A stretch of 12,297 nt of DNA. Source: JBIOYL01 sp044870185 (lineage in GTDB: Bacteria; Actinomycetota; CALGFH01). Position numbers and translations under genes: made by a program. Within the stretch, counting starts at the first letter, position 1, and each line of letters starts with the position of its first letter. The DNA is taken from assembly GCA_044870185.1 (NCBI GenBank), contig JBIOYL010000300.1, positions 1 through 12,297 on the forward strand, read 5' to 3'. This document shows, piece by piece, positions 6,941 to 12,297 of the stretch. The notes beneath the pieces are model-generated. The model was given only the letters and a program-made list of their open reading frames with translations, did no database searches and had not been told where the DNA came from.

Positions 6941-8569
6941 TTACACCCGCTTGGCCGCCTCCTGGTCACGGGCGATCAGCACCCGGCGGAGGACCTTGCC
7001 CGAGGCGGACTTGGGGATCTGGTCGACGAACTCGACCCGGCGGATGCGCTTGTAGGGGGCGACCCGCTCGGCGACGAAGGCCATGACCTCCTCGGCGGAC
7101 AGGACCTGACCAGGGTGGGCCTGGCCCGTGCCGGGGTGGGCCTGACCTGGGCCGGGGCGGGCCACCACGAACGCCTTGGGCACCTCGCCCGCCTCCGGGT
7201 CGGGGAAGCGGACCACGGCCGCATCGGCGATGCCCGGGTGGGTCAGCAGCACCGCCTCCAGCTCGGCCGGGGCGACCTGCATGCCCTTGTACTTGATCAG
7301 CTCCTTGACCCGGTCGACCACGTACAGGTAGCCGTCGTCGTCGAACCAGCCGAGGTCGCCGGTGTGCAGCCAGCCGTCGGCGTCGAGCATCTCGGCCGTC
7401 GCCTCGGACCGGTTCAGGAAGCCCTTCATGACCTGCGGCCCACGCAGCAGCAGCTCGCCGGTCTCGCCCCGGCCAAGGTCCGCGCCGCTGGCCGGGTCGA
7501 CGATGCGGCCCTCGGTGTTGGGCAGCAGCTCGCCGACCGACCCGGGCCGGTTGCGTGCCTCTACCAGGGCGGTGGCGGCCGCGACCGGGCTCGTCTCGGT
7601 GAGCCCGTAGCCCTGGCAGACGAAGCAGCCGATGCGCTTGGCGCACGCCTGCTGCAGCTCGGCGTCCAGCGGCGCCGCGCCAGAGATCACCGTGGCCAGG
7701 CTGGACAGGTCGTAGTGGTCCACCGCCGGGTGCTTGGCGAGCGCCAGTACCAGCGGCGGGGCCACGAACGCCCGGGTGATGCGGCAGTCCTGCAGGATGC
7801 GCAGGAACTGCTCGAGCTCGAAGCGTGGCATGGTGACCAGCGTCGCGCCCTGCCACAGCGCCGCCCCCATCAGCACGGTCAGCCCATAGCTGTGGAAGAA
7901 GGGCAGGATCGCGACGACGGTCTCGTCCTCGCCGGTGGTGAGCACGGGCGCACCCTGGCAGAGGTTGGCGACCAGGTTGCGGTGGGTCAGCATGACCCCC
8001 TTGGGCAGCCCGGTCGTGCCGCTCGAATAGGGCAGGACTACCACGTCGCGGGCCGGGTCGATCGCGACCTCGGGCAGCTCGCGGCCCGGCTGGAGCAGCT
8101 CGGCGACCGGCGTGGCGCCCGCACCCTCGCCGAGGACGAAGAGCTCCTCGACCGCCGAGCGGGCGGCTGCCCCGCGCGCCCGGTCGAGCAACTGCGGGAT
8201 GGTGAGCAGGAACCTGGCACGGGCGTCGTTGAGCTGGAAGGCGAGCTCGTCGGTGGTGTACAGCGGGTTGACCGTGGTCGAGACGCCGCCCAGCTTGGCC
8301 ACGGCGTAGAAGGCGACGGCGTACTCGGGCAGGTTGGGGCAGTAGATCGCGAGCACATCGCCCTTGCCGAGGCCGCGGGCGGCCAGCCCGCCGGCCATGC
8401 GCCCCACCATGGCGGCGAGCTGCCCGTAGGTGAGCGTGCGCCCGGTCGGGCCGTCGATCAGGGCGGGCCGCTCGGCCCGCTTGCTGGCGTGCTGGAGCAC
8501 GAAGTCGGTCAGCGGCAGATCGGGGATGTCGACGTCCGGGTAGGGGCTGCGAACGATCGTCGACGCCAT
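6941..8569 (-). CDS. AMP-forming acyl-CoA ligase, 4-coumarate/fatty-acyl-CoA ligase type
   Basis: This 542-residue member of the ANL superfamily activates a carboxylic acid with ATP and then forms the CoA thioester. The ATP loop YSSGTTGLPKG spans residues 181-191. The adenine/acyl block GYGLTET has its Glu at 325. The hinge region reads HTGDLGWFDDDGYLYVVDRVKELIKYKG, and the catalytic Lys of KSASGKVLRR is K525. Length and box spelling match the 4-coumarate-CoA ligase/long-chain acyl-CoA ligase branch. The exact acid cannot be deduced. There is no signal peptide. A Gly/Pro/Gln/His insertion of 7-residue repeats lies in the C-terminal lid domain, between AFVVARP and LSAEEVM. The ATG at 8569 is preceded by a strong Shine-Dalgarno. 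It is probably its own transcription unit, unrelated in function to the SMC operon. Confidence 0.92.
   Translation of the reverse strand: MASTIVRSPYPDVDIPDLPLTDFVLQHASKRAERPALIDGPTGRTLTYGQLAAMVGRMAGGLAARGLGKGDVLAIYCPNLPEYAVAFYAVAKLGGVSTTVNPLYTTDELAFQLNDARARFLLTIPQLLDRARGAAARSAVEELFVLGEGAGATPVAELLQPGRELPEVAIDPARDVVVLPYSSGTTGLPKGVMLTHRNLVANLCQGAPVLTTGEDETVVAILPFFHSYGLTVLMGAALWQGATLVTMPRFELEQFLRILQDCRITRAFVAPPLVLALAKHPAVDHYDLSSLATVISGAAPLDAELQQACAKRIGCFVCQGYGLTETSPVAAATALVEARNRPGSVGELLPNTEGRIVDPASGADLGRGETGELLLRGPQVMKGFLNRSEATAEMLDADGWLHTGDLGWFDDDGYLYVVDRVKELIKYKGMQVAPAELEAVLLTHPGIADAAVVRFPDPEAGEVPKAFVVARPGPGQAHPGTGQAHPGQVLSAEEVMAFVAERVAPYKRIRRVEFVDQIPKSASGKVLRRVLIARDQEAAKRV
7113..7163. repeat. 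21-base tandem repeat inside the CoA-ligase gene
   Basis: Two full units and a partial third begin at 7113, 7134 and 7155, each opening with gggtgggcctg or a close variant. They encode seven-residue repeats of the GTGQAHP type, which look like an in-frame expansion in a surface loop of the lid domain. Confidence 0.75.
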
Positions 8570-8575
8570 CGCCGT

Positions 8576-8581
8576 CTCCTT
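8576..8581 (-). promoter_or_regulatory. Ribosome-binding site AAGGAG deciding the CoA-ligase start
   Basis: AAGGAG on the minus strand is separated by 6 bases from the ATG at 8569. It fixes this start although the frame stays open upstream to 8944. It is the best Shine-Dalgarno on the minus strand of the window and contrasts with the leaderless-looking starts of three other genes. Confidence 0.8.
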
Positions 8582-8605
8582 GCACGCATACTCGGCCGCC
8601 ACTGG

Positions 8606-8631
8606 CCACATCCTGTGGTGCAGGTGATCAC
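8606..8631. promoter_or_regulatory. Inverted repeats upstream of the CoA ligase, possible operator
   Basis: CCACA-tcc-TGTGG (8606-8618) and the perfect 8-base palindrome GTGATCAC (8624-8631) lie 37-62 bases upstream of the ligase start. They may be operator half-sites, since such ligase genes are often under TetR- or GntR-type control. No regulator gene is adjacent, so the role is a guess. Confidence 0.22.
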
Positions 8632-8673
8632 AACGACTGCCCGCACGCCAGTCAATGCGGCGACGCGGATCGC

Positions 8674-9179
8674 CTAGCTCGCCTGCAGCGCAGTGACGAT
8701 CGTGATGGCGACTCCGACCGCCCGGCCCTGCTGTGCGGCGTAGCGCCCAAGCTCCTCCCTTGGATTGACCTCGTTGCCCTTGCTGAGCTGCGGCGGCGGA
8801 AGAAGAAGCACGCGCGGCTGCCGCCGTTCGATCCGTCGCTTGAGCTGGGGCATGTAGGCGAGCAGGTGTCCCCACTCGGCGACCGGATCGTTGAATGGGC
8901 GTCGCCATGAGACGACCGTGACCTGGAGGTTGGCCAGCACCCATAGCTCCTCGGGCTGATCGAGCTGATGCCAGTCACGGGTGACGACGGCGTCAAAGCC
9001 GTCATCCGCGGCTCGCAGGTAAAGTAGCCAGTCGGGCACACCGGCCGACGTGAGGCCAGGATCGTGGTCGAAGACGTGTGTGTCGCCCGGATCGTCGAAT
9101 CCACGTCGGCCAGGTTGAAGCCTGGCGGCTTCGGGAAGTTCTGGTCGAGGAGCAGGCGCAGGCTTACGCCGCTCGGCAC
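8674..9179 (-). pseudogene. PIN-like toxin ribonuclease, broken by a 2-base frameshift
   Basis: The N-terminal part reads LRLLLDQNFPKPPGFNLADV, with the first catalytic Asp of a PIN fold. The rest (HVFDHDPGLTSAGVPDWLLYLRA, DAVVTRDW with later acidic residues) is in another frame. Removing one GT from the gtgtgtgt run at 9076-9083 joins both parts as STIRATHVFDHDP and gives an intact 167-residue protein, from a GTG at 9179 to the TAG at 8674. The start overlaps the upstream DUF433 gene by 16 bases, as toxin genes often do. As it stands, the N-terminal frame runs on as nonsense to 8652, and an internal GTG at 9039 could only give a 121-residue piece without the first Asp. A slippage switch or a sequencing error are alternatives to decay. 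The PIN call is good; the exact VapC subgroup is not clear. Confidence 0.72.
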
Positions 9180-9853
9180 AGTCGTTCCTCGAGCCTGATG
9201 GCGTCCTCGACGTGGGCGGCGTCCAGACCGGGATAGAGCGCGACGATCCTTTCTATCGCAAGGCCTCGCTCGTGCCGGAGCGCATACAACCCGGCAGTGG
9301 GGATCCTCGTCGACCGCACGCACGGCTCGCCACCCATCACCCATGGCGAGATCGAGGTGCGCTCGGTCGGCTGGATGAGATCCGGACCCCAGAGCCGGCG
9401 GCGCCCGAGCTCCGCGACAGGCTCCAACAGATCGAAGACCGACAGGAACGGAGCCATCGAGTCAAAGACCTGCTGGCCAGTCAGTCGGTCGATCGTCTCC
9501 TCGCCAAGCAGGACGATGGTGCCGTCGGAACGGATCTCACTGACCTGCTGAGCCGGGTCTGTCATCACGTTCCGGATGTGGGCAACACGTTGGGCGGCCG
9601 TCCGGCGTTCCATGTGTCCCTGCCGGAGCCAGGCGAGTAGCCGAACGAACGCAAGGTCACGGTAGGACCAGGCCATAGGGCGACCGGAATAGTCCGGCGC
9701 AAGGACGCCTTCCTTTGCCCAATCGTACAACGTGCGGGCCGGCACACCAGAGAGCTGGCCGGCACGCTCGGTCGTGTATCGGCCACGCGGATGTCGGAAG
9801 GCGAGGAGGACAAGGTGCTGCTCTTCAGCCGCCAACGGCCGAGCGGTGATCAT
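9164..9853 (-). CDS. MerR-type HTH plus DUF433 antitoxin-like protein
   Basis: This 229-residue protein has an N-terminal MerR-like helix-turn-helix (YTTERAGQLSGVPARTLYDWAKEGVL, then a wing region and the LAWLRQGHM helix, to about residue 75). A middle domain follows (SDGTIVLLGEETIDRL). The C-terminal DUF433 domain covers about 150-229, with GEPCVRSTRIPTAGLYALRHE and IVALYPGLDAAHVEDAIRLEERL. DUF433 proteins are commonly the antitoxin partners of PIN-like toxins, which is what follows here. From memory, M. tuberculosis VapB45 (Rv2018) is the closest arrangement. The protein probably represses its own operon and neutralises the downstream toxin. The ATG at 9853 overlaps the upstream stop as ATGA; the end overlaps the toxin start by 16 bases. 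This gene is intact although the toxin is broken. Confidence 0.82.
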   Translation of the reverse strand: MITARPLAAEEQHLVLLAFRHPRGRYTTERAGQLSGVPARTLYDWAKEGVLAPDYSGRPMAWSYRDLAFVRLLAWLRQGHMERRTAAQRVAHIRNVMTDPAQQVSEIRSDGTIVLLGEETIDRLTGQQVFDSMAPFLSVFDLLEPVAELGRRRLWGPDLIQPTERTSISPWVMGGEPCVRSTRIPTAGLYALRHERGLAIERIVALYPGLDAAHVEDAIRLEERLCRAA

Positions 9854-10050
9854 ACCGTCCCTCGCGACCTGAATCGGTTCGTCTCAGCCCATTGCGCTAC
9901 CTGTGCCCAGTTCCAGACAAGGGACCGACCGACACGGGCGAGGGGTTCAGGGAAGCCCTTGGTGGGCTGCTTCGCCCACTTCCGGACCGCTTCGCGGCTC
10001 ACGCCCAGCCGGCGACCGATCTCAGCGCCAGAGACGAACTCGTCTGTCAT
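9850..10050 (-). CDS. Small HTH DNA-binding protein, first gene of the toxin-antitoxin-like cassette
   Basis: This 66-residue protein is almost wholly a helix-turn-helix of MerR/AlpA (excisionase-like) type. SGAEIGRRLGVSREAVRKWAKQ forms the two helices, followed by a short strand FPEPLARVGRSLVWNWAQVAQWAE. Trp residues in the last block resemble the W-D-W pattern of HTH_17 proteins. It ends with ATGA overlap into the MerR/DUF433 gene, so the two are co-translated. The ATG at 10050 has no obvious Shine-Dalgarno. It may be a co-repressor, or it may add DNA specificity to the larger protein. An excisionase function is unlikely because no integrase or attachment site is nearby. Confidence 0.75.
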   Translation of the reverse strand: MTDEFVSGAEIGRRLGVSREAVRKWAKQPTKGFPEPLARVGRSLVWNWAQVAQWAETNRFRSRGTV

Positions 10051-10805
10051 GGCCCAACGTTGTCACATGTCAACCAGCTCGACAACTCAGCGGTTCGCTC
10101 CCACGTGCCCGCGCGAAGGCTCATGTGAGCCCGGGGATCGATGAGGTGATGGCGTCGGCGGCGGATGCGCCAGCCCAGCGGCGAGTGGTCGTCGACCTGG
10201 CGGGCCTGCCCGGCCTCGGCGGCCGCCAGCGCCTCGACGACCACCGGGTCGTGGTCGAGCTGGGCCAACCCGACCGCGTGGCGTGCCGCTCGGCCAGCGC
10301 CAGCGCCGCGGTGTCCACCTCGCCGTGGGGCGGCTCGTCCCAGTCGGGGTCCAGGCCGACCGCGCGCATCTGCGGCAGCAGCAGGTCCGGCTGACTGCCC
10401 CAGCGCCGCTGCGGAGACAGCAGCTCGAACCGGACCAGCAGCTCGCCGTCCACCGCATCGCTGAAATACCCCAAGGCGTTGACGTTGCGGTAGACCGATA
10501 CCGCCCGGGTGCCGCGTGACAGCGCGCGCAGCACCTCCGGCCGCGAGCCCTCCCAGCCGTTGTCCTCCACGGCGACCGCCCAGCCACCGGCCCGGGCGAC
10601 CAGGACGAGCTGTGGGTAGCCGGCATGGAACGACCCCGACAGCTCGCCCGCCTCGCCCACGGTGAGCGTGCGGGGGCGGCTACGCTCCCCACCCAACCGC
10701 CGTAGCACCTCCACCTCGTCCAGCCCGCACCAGCGTGATGCAGAACGCCTCGCACAACCAGTGGTCCTTGAACCAGGCGTAGTCTGCTGCGGTCGCCTCC
10801 GCCAC
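10047..10805 (-). pseudogene. DUF6461-like protein gene, broken by two frameshifts
   Basis: Three frames together give one protein. The first part reads ATAADYAWFKDHWLCEAFCITLVR. The second begins LDEVEVLRRLGGE and includes GGWAVAVEDNGWEG, EVLRALSRGTRAVSVYRNVN and ALALAERHA. The third reads VGLAQLDHDPVVVEALAAAEAG. This order fits the actinobacterial DUF6461 family, whose function is unknown to me. The first break is at 10724-10727 (one extra G or two missing). The second is a 5-base tandem duplication gcgtg-gcgtg at 10276-10285; removing one copy restores the frame. GTG 10805 is preferred because AAGGGG lies 6 bases upstream; GTG 10811 is too close to that site. If the third frame is used to its end, its stop overlaps the start of the HTH gene as ATGA; the unshifted second frame ends at 10121. 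The C-terminal end is the least certain part. Confidence 0.6.
10059..10074. promoter_or_regulatory. Imperfect palindrome before the HTH operon, candidate operator
   Basis: On the plus strand gttgtcacatgtcaac has 6 of 8 symmetric base pairs, with outer arms GTTG/CAAC. It lies 8 bases upstream of the ATG at 10050. On the minus strand it includes a perfect TTGACA (-35-like). Its position and dyad symmetry suit an autoregulatory operator for the HTH/MerR proteins. The overlap with a possible reading frame of the DUF6461-like gene is noted. Confidence 0.33.
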
Positions 10806-10930
10806 GCTCACCCCCTTCTCGCGCCTGCCGACCTGCTGGCGGTACCGGGACCTCTGGGCGTGCCGGCGGCGGAAGGTGCTCGCGCCTGCCAGGGGATCTG
10901 TCCCTTGTCCATCATGACGGGCCCAGGGGA

Positions 10931-10950
10931 CTGCCGGGTTCAGCCGGCAG
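10931..10950. repeat. Perfect 7-bp inverted repeat (hairpin)
   Basis: CTGCCGG and CCGGCAG are separated by the 6-base loop gttcag. There is no T tract on either side, so it is not a standard intrinsic terminator. It could be an operator or an RNA hairpin in the leader of either divergent gene. Confidence 0.45.
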
Positions 10951-11064
10951 GGAGATCGGCGCTGGGGAGGATCGTTGTCAGGGACGCGTGCGCGGCCGTC
11001 TGGTCGAGACGAGGTCCGCCGGGCGACCGGCGCCGCTCCGGGAGACCCGGCAGCCGGTTGGCGA

Positions 11065-11070
11065 TAGGCT
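11065..11070 (+). promoter_or_regulatory. Putative -10 box (TAGGCT) for the GlgM-like gene
   Basis: TAGGCT lies about 145 bases upstream of the GTG at 11216 and has the same hexamer as the box before the GT4 gene. No good -35 stands 17 bases upstream. If used, the 5' leader would be about 140 bases. It is a weak call. Confidence 0.2.
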
Positions 11071-11215
11071 TGTAGCGGGTGGAGGGGCGGACCAACGGCG
11101 GGCCGCCGCGGCCGCCGCCACCTTCCTCTCTGCCCAAGGCGGCCACGACCCGAGTGGCCGAGGTCTACCGACGGCCGATCGCCCTGGCCCATCGACGCTG
11201 GTAGAGGAGGCACCA

Positions 11216-12297
11216 GTGCGCGTCGCCATACTGAGCCGCGAGTACCCTCCCGACGTCTACGGCGGGGCCGGCGTCCACGTCGAGTACCTGAGCCGCGAGC
11301 TGGCCAAGCTCGTCGACCTGGAGGTCCACTGCTTCGGCGCCCCCCGACCAGCCGAGTCCGCGGGTTCTGAGCCTGCGGCCCCCGGCCCGGCGGGTCCCGG
11401 CCAGGCGGGTCCCGAGCCCGCAGGCGGTGCGCGCGGTCCCAGGGTGGTGGCCTACGAGCCCGACGGTCGCCTGGCCGGCCGCGCGCTGCACCTGTCCGCG
11501 CTGCGCACGGTCTCGGTCGACCTGGTCATGGCCGCCGGCGTGGACGGCGTTCAGCTCGTGCACAGCCACACCTGGTACGCCAACCTCGGCGGCCACCTGG
11601 CCAAGCTGCTGTACGACGTCCCCCACGTGGTGACCGTGCACAGCCTGGAGCCGCTGCGCCCCTGGAAGGCCGAGCAGCTCGGCGGCGGCTACGCCGTGTC
11701 CGGGTTCTGCGAGCGCACCGCGCTCGAGGCCGCCGACCGGGTGATCGCGGTCTCCCGTGGCATGGCCCGCGACATCCTCGCCGTCTACCCTGCCATCGAC
11801 CCCGACCGCATCCGGGTCGTCCACAACGGCATCGACACCGCCCAGTACGCGCCCGACCACGCCTCCGACGTGCTGGAGCGCTACGGCGTCGACCCCGACC
11901 GGCCGGCGGTCATCTTCGTCGGCCGGATCACTCGGCAGAAGGGCGTGCCCTACCTGCTCGACACCGCCCTGTCGTTCGACCCCAAGGCCCAGCTCGTGCT
12001 GTGCGCCGGGGCGCCCGACACGCCGGAGATCGGACGTGAGGTCGCCGACAAGGTGGCCCGGCTGTCCCGCGAGCGCGGCAACGTGATCTGGATCGAGAAG
12101 ATGCTCGAGCGCCGCGAGGTCGTCCAGCTCCTCACCCACGCCCAGGTGTTCGTGTGCCCGTCGGTCTACGAGCCGCTCGGGATCGTGAACCTGGAGGCGA
12201 TGGCCTGCGAGACGGCGGTGGTCGCCACCGACACGGGCGGCATCCCCGAGGTGGTCGCCGACGGCGTGACCGGCCTGCTCGTGCCCTTCGAGGGGGA
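11216..12297 (+). CDS. glgM: GT4 glycogen / maltose-1-phosphate synthase (GlgM/GlgA type), 3' end cut by the window
   Basis: The first 360 residues are present. The N-terminus VAILSREYPPDVYGGAGVH is the acceptor/donor loop of actinobacterial GlgA/GlgM. It continues with HSHTWYANLGGHLAKLLYDVPHV, HSLEPLRPWKAEQLGGGY, HNGIDT, FVGRITRQKG (K242) and the catalytic E-x7-E pair E319/E327 in YEPLGIVNLE. These blocks match M. tuberculosis Rv1212c (GlgM), which uses ADP-glucose to make maltose-1-phosphate for the GlgE alpha-glucan route. An ordinary glycogen synthase role is the alternative. About 33 residues rich in Gly, Pro, Ala and Glu (46-77) are inserted after GAPRP, where the mycobacterial protein has none. 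The GTG at 11216 has GAGGAGG 5 bases upstream. The frame is open to the window edge, so the end is not the true stop. Confidence 0.9.
   Translation, partial: MRVAILSREYPPDVYGGAGVHVEYLSRELAKLVDLEVHCFGAPRPAESAGSEPAAPGPAGPGQAGPEPAGGARGPRVVAYEPDGRLAGRALHLSALRTVSVDLVMAAGVDGVQLVHSHTWYANLGGHLAKLLYDVPHVVTVHSLEPLRPWKAEQLGGGYAVSGFCERTALEAADRVIAVSRGMARDILAVYPAIDPDRIRVVHNGIDTAQYAPDHASDVLERYGVDPDRPAVIFVGRITRQKGVPYLLDTALSFDPKAQLVLCAGAPDTPEIGREVADKVARLSRERGNVIWIEKMLERREVVQLLTHAQVFVCPSVYEPLGIVNLEAMACETAVVATDTGGIPEVVADGVTGLLVPFEG

Larger units (their letters stand above)
10812..11215. other. Non-coding gap between divergent units
   Basis: About 400 bases lie between the minus-strand DUF6461-like gene and the plus-strand GlgM-like gene. 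I see no convincing protein here: the open frames on both strands are Pro/Arg/Ala-rich shadows with no motif or start signal. The stretch holds a 7-base-pair hairpin (10931-10950), a TAGGCT box (11065-11070) and the Shine-Dalgarno of the downstream gene (gaggagg, 11204-11210). Confidence 0.6.

Noticed and set aside
6941..8569. Fourth (JetD-like nuclease) component of the SMC operon upstream
   Set aside because: This gene is an acyl-CoA ligase with complete catalytic boxes, so it is not a nuclease.
6905..8677. 590-residue plus-strand open frame opposite the CoA ligase
   Set aside because: The minus strand carries all ANL-family catalytic motifs; the plus frame is their shadow.
9850..10050. 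Phage excisionase (Xis/AlpA)
   Set aside because: The HTH is of a similar type, but no integrase, tRNA target or attachment repeat is nearby, and it is coupled to a toxin-antitoxin-like pair.
11165..12139. 324-residue minus-strand open frame opposite glgM
   Set aside because: It is antisense to a strongly conserved GT4 enzyme and lacks any family motif.
1..12297. CRISPR array, tRNA, rRNA or insertion sequence
   Set aside because: No spaced direct repeats, cloverleaf, rRNA block, transposase motif or terminal inverted repeats were seen.

Overview
High-GC bacterial chromosome, most likely an actinomycete-type organism (Actinomycetota). Third positions are almost all G or C, GTG starts are common, and the last gene is a mycobacterial/corynebacterial-type GT4 glycogen/maltose-1-phosphate synthase. 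The lineage below phylum cannot be fixed from this window. No rRNA, tRNA, CRISPR array or IS element was seen.

Layout, left to right. Minus strand, 40-1908: a diverged thiamine-phosphate synthase (thiE-like) and a GT4 glycosyltransferase. Minus strand, 1979-6865: a tightly coupled three-gene operon, read from 6865 down to 1979. It encodes a winged-helix/helical protein that looks like a kleisin, a small winged-helix protein of KITE/MksE/JetB type, and a 955-residue SMC ATPase with ATPase head, hinge and signature motif. The order and sizes match jetA-jetB-jetC or mksF-mksE-mksB, but no nuclease (JetD/MksG) lies beside it. This is the most interesting system in the window. Minus strand, 6941-8569: a 4-coumarate/fatty-acyl-CoA ligase of the AMP-forming superfamily.

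Minus strand, 8674-10050: an accessory patch, lower in GC than its flanks, holding a three-part toxin-antitoxin-like cassette: a 66-residue HTH protein, a MerR-HTH/DUF433 protein and a PIN-like ribonuclease, each overlapping the next. The PIN gene is broken by a 2-base slip in a (GT)4 tract. Upstream, 10047-10805, is a DUF6461-like gene broken twice, once by a clean 5-base tandem duplication. A gap of about 400 bases follows, then glgM/glgA-like on the plus strand, cut by the window end.

Two themes recur. Three minus-strand genes (thiE-like, GT4, kleisin-like) have a TANNNT box 6-7 bases before an ATG and no clear Shine-Dalgarno, which suggests leaderless transcripts. Four genes (KITE-like, kleisin-like, CoA ligase, GlgM) carry Gly/Pro/Ala/Glu-rich in-frame repeat insertions in linker positions. 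Function calls rest on motifs read by eye; no database search was possible.
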